From Gemmatimonadota bacterium (GTDB taxonomy: Bacteria; Latescibacterota; UBA2968; UBA8231), in contig JABJJN010000053.1 of NCBI GenBank assembly GCA_018660835.1, positions 124,001 through 188,000 of the forward strand: DNA of 64,000 nucleotides, written 5' to 3'. Shown piece by piece: positions 17,419-24,711 of the stretch. The notes beneath the pieces were generated by a model, which had not been told where the DNA came from, made no database searches, and was given only the letters and a program-made list of their open reading frames with translations. The position numbers were made by a program, and so were the translations under genes. The first letter of the stretch is position 1; every line of letters begins with the position of its first letter.

Positions 17419-18531
17419 TTAAGGTGACGCAGCGAAGTCGGCGAGAAATTGTGCGGTTCGAGCCAGGGCACCGTACATCCCAAAGGGACTGTGTCCAGCA
17501 CTGATGTAGGACCAGGATTGCATGTGCCCGCCGACGCCATTCATGGCTGCCTGCAAGCGCGTCGTTTCACTCTGATCAACGATATCGTCTTGTGTGCCGT
17601 GATGGGCGAGAATCTCTGGCAGCCGATCCGCAAATTGTGCCGGTGATCGACGCAACAACTCAAGGCGCATCTGCGGCGTCGAAATACGGCCATTGGCCCA
17701 AGGTAGAACCAGCAGATCTGCCACAAGAGGAATGCGTCGAATCTCAGGGATCTCATCGTCGACGATCTGTCGCAGCATATTTTGCGAGAAAGCACCAAAG
17801 AAATCGCTGGGTCCGAAATAGTCGACGACGGCCTCAATGCCTGGTTCACGCACTGCAGCCAGCAGCGCGACGGTCGCTCCCGCGCTCAGTCCCAGAGCGG
17901 CGGCTCGTCCATCGATTGTTTCTGGCAAAGTCCACGCAACCTTCAGCAGTCCAATGGCATCGGCGATTTCACCATCCCATGGGCTGCGCTCTCCCTCAGA
18001 TCTGAAGCTGCGGGTACCCAGGCGCATAGACTGTCCGCGGTACGCGGGAATCACATAGGCGAACTGCCCTCCGCGAAGTCCAGCGACGGCCGTCAGCACC
18101 AGTACGGCACTCTCGAACTGAATCCCCTCTACGTCGAAGTGGCAGTACAGAAGCACGGGTAGCGGATCGGTCACGCCGACTGGATGAGTGATCGCCCCCA
18201 CATGACGCTCACCCTCGATCTCGTGTGACACGATTCGGACAACGACCGCATCTGATGCGATCATGACCGTGTCGATCGCTTCAATCTGGATCTGCGAGGC
18301 GGGAACAGGTTGTGCCCAAGATGCAAGGATCTGCTGTTTCTCGACCTGCGTCGGCGGTAGAAACAGGGCTGTAAAGTCTGCGTCTGCCGACGTGCCATCC
18401 CCACCAGCGGCCGTAGGTGAATCACTGGCGCAAGATGCCAGCAGTAACATCAGGCAACAAGCAGCCAGCGCACGAGAGCCGAGGTGCAGCGTCCGTAAGT
18501 TGCGGAACCTTGGTACGTATGGAGGCGCCAT
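17419..18531 (-). CDS. Predicted lipoprotein, alpha/beta hydrolase fold
   Basis: A 370-residue exported hydrolase. The N-terminus has a hydrophobic stretch and lipobox L-A-S-C (Cys34), so it should be lipid-anchored in the envelope. The catalytic triad of an alpha/beta hydrolase is visible: Ser216 in G-L-S-A-G, Asp315 or Asp316 in G-T-Q-D-D, and His347 in S-A-G-H-S. The pattern fits the dienelactone-hydrolase/prolyl-oligopeptidase-like esterases and peptidases; the substrate is unknown. The start at ATG 18531 lacks an obvious Shine-Dalgarno. A terminator for the upstream minus-strand operon lies only 24 nt before it, so it is probably expressed separately. Confidence 0.8.
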   Translation of the reverse strand: MAPPYVPRFRNLRTLHLGSRALAACCLMLLLASCASDSPTAAGGDGTSADADFTALFLPPTQVEKQQILASWAQPVPASQIQIEAIDTVMIASDAVVVRIVSHEIEGERHVGAITHPVGVTDPLPVLLYCHFDVEGIQFESAVLVLTAVAGLRGGQFAYVIPAYRGQSMRLGTRSFRSEGERSPWDGEIADAIGLLKVAWTLPETIDGRAAALGLSAGATVALLAAVREPGIEAVVDYFGPSDFFGAFSQNMLRQIVDDEIPEIRRIPLVADLLVLPWANGRISTPQMRLELLRRSPAQFADRLPEILAHHGTQDDIVDQSETTRLQAAMNGVGGHMQSWSYISAGHSPFGMYGALARTAQFLADFAASP

Positions 18532-18547
18532 CGGTCAGTTTCCAGTG

Positions 18548-18584
18548 AAAAAAGAGAGAGAGGATCCATTCGGATCCTCTCTCT
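18548..18584 (-). terminator. Rho-independent terminator after selW
   Basis: A perfect 13-bp stem (18572-18584 with 18555-18567) around a 4-nt loop. Reading the minus strand it is followed by C and then a run of six T (18553-18548). This is a canonical intrinsic terminator for minus-strand transcription. The nearest upstream gene on that strand is the selenoprotein, so it likely ends the long ffh...selW run. On the plus strand there is no T run. Confidence 0.85.
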
Positions 18585-18831
18585 GATAATGCGTCGGATC
18601 ATATCAACCCGATTAGATCGGCGACGGTGCTGCCGCCGTCTCTACATCGCGGGGTTGTTTTCGGTGGCCATAGTCGTGTAAGTGACCTACGACCACCCTA
18701 CGTAGTCCGGTTCCATGAGGGCCTCCTACATCGAGTGAGACAAACATCATGGTTCGCGATAAAGCTGTAGCGAAGGTATCCCTGGGATATCGAATGTGTC
18801 AAGACATTCGACCCCCACCCATGGGATTTGG
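18585..18831 (-). other. 3' untranslated region between selW and its terminator
   Basis: About 250 nt lie between the selenoprotein stop and the terminator. An AGGAGG at 18722-18727 sits 5 nt before an ATG (18714-18716) that opens a reading frame of only nine codons ending in TAG (18687-18689). A separate 45-codon frame (18613-18750) has no ribosome-binding site. Neither is convincing as a protein gene; nothing else was recognised here. Confidence 0.4.
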
Positions 18832-19059
18832 CTACAAATGGGGTTTGATCTCTTCAAACTCAGGGAACCGGCCCTGCTCAAGCTTCGAAAACACGAGATC
18901 CCCATCAACAAGTACCTCGAATCGTCCACCTCTATGAGGTATGATGAGCAGTTGTTGGAGATCGAGTTTCTTCGTGGCCAAGATCTGTTCCGCCAAACTG
19001 ACGGTCTGAGAGATGTATCCTCAGCTGGCGCAGTATTGGATTTCGACGCGGTCGGCCAT
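18832..19059 (-). CDS. selW: SelW/Rdx-family selenoprotein (in-frame TGA = selenocysteine)
   Basis: A 75-residue thioredoxin-like redox protein of the SelT/SelW/SelH (Rdx) family. The frame opens at ATG 19057-19059, with AGGAG 8 nt upstream. It reads I-Q-Y-C-A-S then TGA (19021-19023, codon 13), then G-Y-I-S-Q, and ends at TAG 18832-18834. This gives the Rdx active site Cys10-x-x-Sec13 followed by Gly-Tyr, as in mammalian SelW. The sequence beyond the TGA carries the other family hallmarks: a G-G-R-F-E-V-L-V-D-G strand pair, an S-K segment and a final G-R-F-P-E-F-E-E-I-K. Family similarity on both sides makes a chance stop very unlikely. It lies 112 nt after the creatininase gene and before a strong terminator. 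It would be missed or truncated by ordinary gene calling. Function is presumably thiol-selenol redox; the partner is unknown. Confidence 0.85.
18994..19008 (-). promoter_or_regulatory. Candidate bacterial SECIS hairpin of selW
   Basis: Reading the minus strand, 12 nt after the TGA, CAGAC pairs with GUUUG (five pairs, one G-U) around a CGUCA loop. The apical loop begins 18 nt after the TGA and has G as its second base. Bacterial SECIS elements lie just downstream of the UGA inside the coding frame, typically with a G among the first two loop bases. The stem is short and an alternative CCGU/GCGG pairing is possible, so this is a candidate only. Confidence 0.5.
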
Positions 19060-19171
19060 CGTCACGGCTCCTGGTGAGGGGTGTGTATCGGGAATCGGAT
19101 TCTTGATCATGCAGTGATATGTGTGGAGCCATAGAAGTTAACCAGCTCATAGAGCTGCGAATTCATCCTGC

Positions 19172-19942
19172 TCATGGAGACAGAAAGTCATCCAGTTGCT
19201 GCTGTAGCGCCGTCAGTAAAGTTTCAGCCGCTTGCGTGCCTCGGGCACCGGATGCCATACGCGAGTCTTCGCCCATCTGAGCGAATCGTGGTTTTGCCGG
19301 ATCAAACTCAACCGCCGGGTGTCGATCTGACGCAGCTGGTGGTCCAGACTGCGGCCAAACGTCCTCTCCTCGGCCTGAGGTCATCGCCTTCATATCAACG
19401 AGATCCGGAAACAGAGCAAGGCCATAGGAGGTTTCTTCCAAAGCGGCGTGATCACCGGCCAGTCCCAGATCTCCACCGATGGTCAGCTCCGTGCCTGCCA
19501 GAAGTAGCCGATCCGCGAACTGATCGCGCAACGGCGGAATGATTTGATCGAGGGTCTGTTGCCAGGGATAGTGGCCCGCGAGTACCACGATCGCACGAAA
19601 TCCATCATCGAACAGCTGTCGGATGGTCGTTGTCACAATCTCGCTGTACGCAGACTGGGATTGATAGTGAGTCCATTTGAAGACATGATGGCCACCACCG
19701 CCGCCCCACCACATCGTGGGGAGAATGACGCCGCCAACTCGCTCGGCCAGGCGTTCACACAGACCATCGGCCTTTAGCCCGTCGAAGCCAATGGGCAGAT
19801 GCCAACCGTGATGCTCGAGAAGCCCGAGTGGCCAATAGGCGACAGGAGATCTGGAAACCATGGCGGCAAGATCATCTGGTCTCATCTTTTCGTAGCGGCC
19901 AAAGATCGGTCTCTCAGGATCGTGCGCGGGGGGCTGTGTCAC
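19172..19942 (-). CDS. Creatininase family protein (creatinine amidohydrolase-like)
   Basis: A 256-residue protein of the creatininase/MftE fold, whose members are metal-dependent amidohydrolases or peptidases. The signature P-L-G-L-L-E-H-H-G-W-H-L-P-I-G-F-D (about 38-54) supplies the first metal ligands; G-H-Y-P and a late E-E-T-S-Y add further ones. The GTG at 19942 overlaps the previous stop as GTGA, which fixes the start; the longer frame reads back into the DUF1992 gene. No mycofactocin genes are visible here, so the substrate is unknown. The selenoprotein follows after 112 nt. Confidence 0.85.
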   Translation of the reverse strand: MTQPPAHDPERPIFGRYEKMRPDDLAAMVSRSPVAYWPLGLLEHHGWHLPIGFDGLKADGLCERLAERVGGVILPTMWWGGGGGHHVFKWTHYQSQSAYSEIVTTTIRQLFDDGFRAIVVLAGHYPWQQTLDQIIPPLRDQFADRLLLAGTELTIGGDLGLAGDHAALEETSYGLALFPDLVDMKAMTSGRGEDVWPQSGPPAASDRHPAVEFDPAKPRFAQMGEDSRMASGARGTQAAETLLTALQQQLDDFLSP

Positions 19943-20658
19943 AGTGTGGTCTTTCCAGCAAGGAGTCGATGCCACCACGACCGACGACGTGGCACCATCT
20001 GGATGATCTGTTCTGGCAATGCAGCGATGTCGCGGATGGTTGCGTCGAAGGTGGCAAGACATGACTGGGTGTCGACGCCCGTCATCTGCAAGCTCGCAGG
20101 CAAGTGACGGTTCAACATGACCTGCTCATTGAGTTCGCGCGTCTTGTCGCGTGCAGTCACCGCCAAGTCGACCTGTCGTTGGCGATCCCGTCGCCGCCGA
20201 CTGCGATACACCTCAATGCTGGTAACCAGTTCCTGAATCACAGTGGTAGCATCAGCCATGAGGGGGCTCGCTGCAGGATGAAGCATGTGTTGGGGCAAAT
20301 GACTCCGCGCCTGTGGGTGCAACGCCAGCAGGCAAGCACTCAGCTGATGGATCTCACGTTCGAGCGCGGCGAGTTCCTGTTGGGCCTTGTCTAGTGCCTC
20401 CTCGATACGAAGGCGACTGACCTCTGCGTCCCGGCGGTCCTGGAGTGGCTGCGGCAGGACGTTGTTGTCGCGCATGAGACGACTGGCCACGCGCTGCTCG
20501 GGATCGGCGTGAAAATACCCGGCCAGGTTCAGTGGACGGCCCTTGCCTGACAGGTGCTCGATCGACTCTGGCTTGACCGCTTCTGCTAACAGGTCATCAA
20601 CACTGCGAATTGCGGGGGAGCCATCCGGGTTGCGACGTGAGCGACGCGATTCCATCAT
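19939..20658 (-). CDS. DUF1992 / DnaJ-C28-like conserved protein
   Basis: A 239-residue protein. The N-terminal part matches the DUF1992 pattern: G-K-G-R-P-L-N-L, then a Leu-Met-Arg-Asp-Asn-Asn-Val-Leu-Pro segment and charged helices. In eukaryotes this domain is found in DNAJC28; in bacteria its role is not known. Residues about 85-190 are predicted coiled coil. Tandem ATGs (20656-20658 and 20653-20655) follow GAAGGAG, either of which may be used. The gene overlaps the creatininase start by 4 nt. Confidence 0.75.
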   Translation of the reverse strand: MMESRRSRRNPDGSPAIRSVDDLLAEAVKPESIEHLSGKGRPLNLAGYFHADPEQRVASRLMRDNNVLPQPLQDRRDAEVSRLRIEEALDKAQQELAALEREIHQLSACLLALHPQARSHLPQHMLHPAASPLMADATTVIQELVTSIEVYRSRRRRDRQRQVDLAVTARDKTRELNEQVMLNRHLPASLQMTGVDTQSCLATFDATIRDIAALPEQIIQMVPRRRSWWHRLLAGKTTL

Positions 20659-20690
20659 GCGACTCCTTCAGTTGGAGTTGTCAGCCAACA

Positions 20691-21527
20691 TCAGCATTCG
20701 GCACCGCGCACTTCTCCACCGTAGATCGCCATTCTTTCTTCGATCGTGGTGAGCTGAGTCATCGAGGGACGGTAGTGGAACTGCAATGCTCGTCGACGGG
20801 CACTAGAAAGATTGGCTGGGCTACCGTGTTGCAGCAGGCCGTGCCAGATCAAGGCGCCACCGGCCTGCAAGGGGATGGCGACATCATGGCCGCGAGGGAT
20901 CTGGCTGTCACATATCTGCCAGTCGCGTCGTTTGAAGTGTTCCTGCGGTCCCAAATGGTGTGAGCCGGGCCGTACGCGCAGTGCGCCATTTTCAACCGTC
21001 GCAGATTCCAGCGCGATCCAGACGCCGATGACGGGCGTTTCGATGGGGACATTGAAGTAGGCCATGTCCTGATGCCATGGTTTCTCGCTGCCGCCGGGTG
21101 GTTTCAGCAATGCCATGTCCTGGAAGAGTTCCGGGTCGGCCCCCGCCATCAGTTGGGAGACAATCTTCAGCAGCTCAGCGTCAAATGCCAGCTCGTGCAG
21201 CCGCGTGTCGAAATCGACGAAACTCATCAACTTGCGAACGGCGACGCGTCGCTGCGCGCCATCAAGCAATTGTTTGTCGCCGTGACCAGGCTCAAACTGG
21301 ATACCTCGAAAATCAGCCCTCTCACCGGCGATCAGGCCATCCACCGCAAGAATGGCATTACTTATCTGTTCGGCGCTGAAGGCGTTTTCGACTGCGAGGA
21401 ATCCGTGCCGCTGAAATGTTGCCAACGAGTGGGCGTCGATCTTGAGAAGACCTGCGACGCGATCGTGAGTAGCCGTGCCCAGGTCATTGGAATACAGATC
21501 CGTGTCGTAGTCGACGGGAGAACTCAT
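20691..21527 (-). CDS. Phytanoyl-CoA dioxygenase family protein (PhyH)
   Basis: A 278-residue Fe(II)/2-oxoglutarate dioxygenase of the PhyH family, which hydroxylates diverse acyl, alkaloid or small-molecule substrates. The iron-binding H-x-D is in W-H-Q-D-M and the distal His is in W-H-G-L-L-Q-H-G-S. The R-P-G-S-H segment is typical, and an Arg near the C-terminus likely binds 2-oxoglutarate. The ATG at 21527 overlaps the response-regulator stop as ATGA. The substrate is unknown; a second PhyH gene lies at the right edge of the window. Confidence 0.9.
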   Translation of the reverse strand: MSSPVDYDTDLYSNDLGTATHDRVAGLLKIDAHSLATFQRHGFLAVENAFSAEQISNAILAVDGLIAGERADFRGIQFEPGHGDKQLLDGAQRRVAVRKLMSFVDFDTRLHELAFDAELLKIVSQLMAGADPELFQDMALLKPPGGSEKPWHQDMAYFNVPIETPVIGVWIALESATVENGALRVRPGSHHLGPQEHFKRRDWQICDSQIPRGHDVAIPLQAGGALIWHGLLQHGSPANLSSARRRALQFHYRPSMTQLTTIEERMAIYGGEVRGAEC

Positions 21528-22174
21528 CCGATGACCGTGTCGTCGTCTGATCCGCCTTGGCCAGCTTGCTTCTCGAGTTCACGCAATTGTGGTTCGACAA
21601 TCGAGGTATAGCAGTCCGGGCAGATTCCATGCGAGAAGCTGACATTGGCATGCTCTTCGATGTAGCCCTCTACCTGGGTCCAGTAGTTCTTGTCGTCGCG
21701 GATTTTCTTGCAATAGGAGCAGATCGGTAGCAGGCCGTGTAGAGTTTTTACCTGCAGAAGTGCCGCCTCGAGGTCGGCCACTCGCTGTGCCAACTGTTCC
21801 TGCAACTCCAGGACACGCTCACCAACACGGACCCGAGCCTCCAATTCGTTGCGACGAAGTGGTTTGGCGAGATAATCATTCGCTCCCGCATTGAGCCCCT
21901 CGACGATGTCGTCCTCTTTGTCGAGGGCCGTGAGCATCAGGACATAACGAATCTGACCCCAGGGCTGTTGGCGGAGCCATGCACAGACGTCAATCCCATC
22001 CATGCCGGGCATCATTCGATCGAGGATGATCAAATGCGGAGCGTCCTGTTCCTGCAGCGCCGCCTGCGCCTGCAGCCCGTCTTCAGTGACGACCACTTCG
22101 TGACCGAAGGACTCCAAAGACTTTACGAGCAGAAGGCGAGAGGTAACCTCGTCTTCGGCGATCAGAATGCGCAT
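21524..22174 (-). CDS. Response regulator with C-terminal coiled coil and cysteine motif
   Basis: A 216-residue protein. The receiver domain (1-115) has the acidic pair Glu7/Asp8, phosphoacceptor Asp52, Thr82 and Lys104. A coiled coil (about 112-145) links it to a C-terminal segment with L-L-P-I-C-S-Y-C-K-K-I-R-D-D and S-H-G-I-C-P-D-C: Cys152, Cys155, Cys185 and Cys188. This cysteine motif recurs in bacterial PAS and receiver proteins and probably binds zinc. There is no DNA-binding domain, so output is likely through protein contacts. No kinase is adjacent. Confidence 0.88.
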   Translation of the reverse strand: MRILIAEDEVTSRLLLVKSLESFGHEVVVTEDGLQAQAALQEQDAPHLIILDRMMPGMDGIDVCAWLRQQPWGQIRYVLMLTALDKEDDIVEGLNAGANDYLAKPLRRNELEARVRVGERVLELQEQLAQRVADLEAALLQVKTLHGLLPICSYCKKIRDDKNYWTQVEGYIEEHANVSFSHGICPDCYTSIVEPQLRELEKQAGQGGSDDDTVIG

Positions 22175-22247
22175 GTGGCAAACCTCAGGTCAGACGTGCC
22201 ACACCTCGACTGGTCTCAGGTCTGGCACCTCGGGTTCGCAAGGTGGA

Positions 22248-22499
22248 TCAGGCGCTGGCAGTATCCTCGTCGGCGCCGACGATTGTTCCCTCGGTGTCAC
22301 GCGCCAGTATGGCTGCAGGAAGCACGACACAATAACCGCTCACCAACAAGATCGGCGCTGCAGTGAGCGAGAGGAAGCCGTCCGCCGGGGGAATACTCAG
22401 TAGTACATACCCAAGGGCAATAATGGCCAAGGATGCTCCGAAGAGAATCCAATTGCGACGCCCGAAAGGTAGCTCTGTATGGTTCGATGCCTGGGCCAC
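22248..22499 (-). CDS. Small two-TM membrane protein (DUF3098-like)
   Basis: An 83-residue protein with two hydrophobic segments: about 18-36, after F-G-R-R-N-W, and about 45-65, with the A-A-P-I-L-L pattern of DUF3098 proteins. The function of that family is unknown. It starts with GTG at 22497-22499, immediately after the rplS stop, so it is part of the ribosomal operon. Confidence 0.65.
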   Translation of the reverse strand: MAQASNHTELPFGRRNWILFGASLAIIALGYVLLSIPPADGFLSLTAAPILLVSGYCVVLPAAILARDTEGTIVGADEDTASA

Positions 22500-22847
22500 T
22501 CAGCGCTTCTCGCGGATACGGGCAGCACGGCCCTTGCGATCACGCAGGTAGAACAGGCGAGCACGACGAACGCGGCCCTGTCGGGTGCGCTCGATTTTTG
22601 CGATCCGGGGCGAATGCAGAGGGAAGATTCTTTCGACGGCGATTCCCTGAGTCACTTTGCGCACTGTGAACGTCGCGTGAACTCCGGACCCTTTGCACTG
22701 CAGTACGTCGCCCTCAAATATCTGGACGCGCTCTTTCTCGCCCTCAACGACGCGCACATGTATGCGCAACGTGTCTCCAGGGCCGAATTCAGGCAGGTCA
22801 CTCTTAATCTGGTCCGCGGTGATCTCGCGGAGGAGGGTGGCATCCAT
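22500..22847 (-). CDS. rplS: 50S ribosomal protein L19
   Basis: A 115-residue protein of normal L19 length, located at the 30S-50S interface. It has F-G-P-G-D-T-L-R-I-H-V-R, a Q-I-F-E-G core, V-E-R-I-F-P-L-H-S-P and the basic R-V-R-R-A-R-L-F-Y-L-R-D-R tail. It follows trmD after 75 nt in the conserved rpsP-rimM-trmD-rplS order. The 75-nt leader contains overlapping CGCCT/AGGCG arms that could form alternative hairpins, possibly autoregulatory, but this is weak. Confidence 0.97.
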   Translation of the reverse strand: MDATLLREITADQIKSDLPEFGPGDTLRIHVRVVEGEKERVQIFEGDVLQCKGSGVHATFTVRKVTQGIAVERIFPLHSPRIAKIERTRQGRVRRARLFYLRDRKGRAARIREKR

Positions 22848-22922
22848 TGGTTGATCTCTCTCTTGTTGTAACGGGTCGCCTCAAGCATACGCCTGAAGGC
22901 GGACACGGTTCAATTTACACAA

Positions 22923-23660
22923 TCACTTCTCTGACTGCAGTCGCTGCCACTCAGCAACCAGTCGTTGTTCTTGCTCGTCCAACTCGACCCGAGCCAGTAA
23001 ATCGGGTCGTCGTTCAAATGTCCGGCGCAGCGACTGGCGACGTCTCCAAGCCTGGATCTGTGCATGATCGCCGCCAAGCAGAGCCTGCGGCACCTCATCA
23101 CCCTGGTGTGAGATGGGCCGAGTGTACCACGGACAGTCCAGCAGTCCGTCATCATGAAAACTGTCTGCCATGGCGGAACTGAAGTTTCCCAGTACGCCGG
23201 GAATCAGTCGCGTCACCGCATCGATCAGCACCAGGGCCGCCGGTTCGCCACCGGTCAGAACATAGTCACCGATCGAGATATCCTGGTCGATGACCGCCTG
23301 CCGTGCACGCTCATCCACTCCCTTATAGTGGCCACAGAGCAAGACCAAGTGCTCTTGCAGCGATAACCTCGCTGCCAAGTCCTGCGTCAGGGGCTCGCCA
23401 TCAGCACTCAGATGGATGCAATGCCCCGCGGAAAACTCATTGTCCTGCCAACAGGCGGTGACGGGCTCCGGTTTGATGACCATGCCACCGCCGCCGCCAT
23501 ACGGCGTGTCATCTACCGTATGGTGACGATCATATGTGTAGTCGCGCAGATCGTGCACGCCGACTGTTAACTGCCCGCTTTGGATGGCGCGTCCCACGAT
23601 ACTCGTCGCCAGCGGTTCGCCGAAGTAGCGAGGGAAGAGGGTGACAATGTCGACCTGCAT
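22923..23660 (-). CDS. trmD: tRNA (guanine-37-N1)-methyltransferase
   Basis: A 245-residue SPOUT-class methyltransferase that modifies G37 of tRNAs to prevent +1 frameshifting. The trefoil-knot SAM site is clear: L-L-C-G-H-Y-K-G-V-D-E-R, then S-I-G-D-Y-V-L-T-G-G-E and L-I-P-G-V-L-G. Length is typical. It is 6 nt after rimM and 75 nt before rplS. Confidence 0.97.
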   Translation of the reverse strand: MQVDIVTLFPRYFGEPLATSIVGRAIQSGQLTVGVHDLRDYTYDRHHTVDDTPYGGGGGMVIKPEPVTACWQDNEFSAGHCIHLSADGEPLTQDLAARLSLQEHLVLLCGHYKGVDERARQAVIDQDISIGDYVLTGGEPAALVLIDAVTRLIPGVLGNFSSAMADSFHDDGLLDCPWYTRPISHQGDEVPQALLGGDHAQIQAWRRRQSLRRTFERRPDLLARVELDEQEQRLVAEWQRLQSEK

Positions 23661-23666
23661 CCCGCC

Positions 23667-24185
23667 TCAGTCCTCGAAGAGTTCCTCCACGCCGCGCACC
23701 TTGATCCGCCGAGCCTGCGTATCGACGGACTCGACGAAATCACCAACCATGGGCACCATCGTCTCACCTCCCATGGGCCGCCGCACAACCATCATGTCGG
23801 CAGAGGGCATGGGTAAGACTTCAGTGACGGCCCCAAGGTCGACATCCTGCGCATCCAGGACCTGACAACCGATCAGGTCGAAGACGTAATGCTGTCCTTC
23901 TGGCAGGGGAGCCAACTGCTCCCGAGGGATGGTGACATATCCCTTCAGAATCTTTTCCCGCGCCATCTCAGGTGTGTCGATCCCGGCGAACTTCAACAAC
24001 ACGCTGGAACCTTCTATGCGCCAATCGTCGATTCTCATTCTTGCCGCAGGTCGACGATCTGCTTCGACAATCACTTCACGCAGCGACTCGAATCTCTGCG
24101 GGTCATCCGTCAGCGGTTCGGCCACGACCCAACCACGCACCCCCTTGGGGCGGGTCAGGTAACCAACGGCGATGCGATCGTCCAC
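23667..24185 (-). CDS. rimM: 16S rRNA processing protein RimM
   Basis: A 172-residue ribosome maturation factor for the 30S head, acting through ribosomal protein S19. The N-terminal RimM domain has G-Y-L-T-R-P-K-G-V-R-G; the C-terminal PRC-barrel has Y-V-F-D-L-I-G and V-P-M-V-G-D-F-V. It starts with GTG (24183-24185), 14 nt after rpsP. Unlike many genomes, no KH-domain gene sits between rpsP and rimM. Confidence 0.93.
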   Translation of the reverse strand: MDDRIAVGYLTRPKGVRGWVVAEPLTDDPQRFESLREVIVEADRRPAARMRIDDWRIEGSSVLLKFAGIDTPEMAREKILKGYVTIPREQLAPLPEGQHYVFDLIGCQVLDAQDVDLGAVTEVLPMPSADMMVVRRPMGGETMVPMVGDFVESVDTQARRIKVRGVEELFED

Positions 24186-24199
24186 TGAGCCTTCCTGCT

Positions 24200-24658
24200 C
24201 TACGACTCGTCCGTCGCCTCTGCGGCTGCCGGTGCCTCTGTAGCGGCTTCAACCGCTTCTGTGGCTGCTGGTGCCTCAGTGGCTTCCACTGCCTCAACCG
24301 GTGCAGCCTCAGCGGCGGCCTCGACTGCAGGAGCAGAAGATGCAGAGGCCAGTTTCTTGCGGCGCTTGGGCTTGTCGTGGCTCAGGGCACCCTCTTTCTC
24401 GACGCCTTCGCCACCGGCATGACGAGCGAGGACGCCCTTGCTCTTGAACAAGTCATGGACGGTCTCTGACATCTGAGCACCATTGCGCAGCCACTGTAGT
24501 GCCGCCTCTTCATCTACGTCGAAGACGGCCGCCATGGGATCGTACGTACCCAATTCGGCAAGTGCCTGGCCGGAGCGAGGTGCATTCGCATTCATGGCGA
24601 CAATACGGTAAAAGGGACTCTTCTTTCGTCCCATTCTTTTCAGTCGAAGTTTGACCAA
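24200..24658 (-). CDS. rpsP: 30S ribosomal protein S16 with long acidic Ala/Glu-rich tail
   Basis: A 152-residue protein. Residues 1-90 are ordinary S16 (V-K-L-R-L-K-R-M-G-R-K-K, then Y-R-I-V and Y-D-P). The remaining 60 residues are a low-complexity Ala, Glu, Pro and Thr repeat (units such as V-E-A-A and T-E-A-P-A) not found in most S16 proteins. Translation starts at TTG (24656-24658) with AAGGAG 7 nt upstream; no other start fits the conserved N-terminus. It is second in the ffh operon. Confidence 0.95.
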   Translation of the reverse strand: MVKLRLKRMGRKKSPFYRIVAMNANAPRSGQALAELGTYDPMAAVFDVDEEAALQWLRNGAQMSETVHDLFKSKGVLARHAGGEGVEKEGALSHDKPKRRKKLASASSAPAVEAAAEAAPVEAVEATEAPAATEAVEAATEAPAAAEATDES

Positions 24659-24711
24659 CGGTTCACTCCTTGGTGGTGTGGGGCATCATGTATCAAAATT
24701 GGGTTTCAGGC

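Noticed and set aside
17404..17420. GGGAGGGAGGGAGG considered as a G-quadruplex or terminator between purF and the lipoprotein
   Set aside because: Only three GGG runs plus a GG, no T run; functional meaning is unsupported.
18613..18750. A 45-codon minus-strand frame between selW and its terminator
   Set aside because: No ribosome-binding site and no recognisable motif; overlaps the nine-codon minigene in another frame.
18796..19077. A 93-codon plus-strand frame over the selW locus
   Set aside because: It is antisense to the selenoprotein frame, which has family motifs and a ribosome-binding site.
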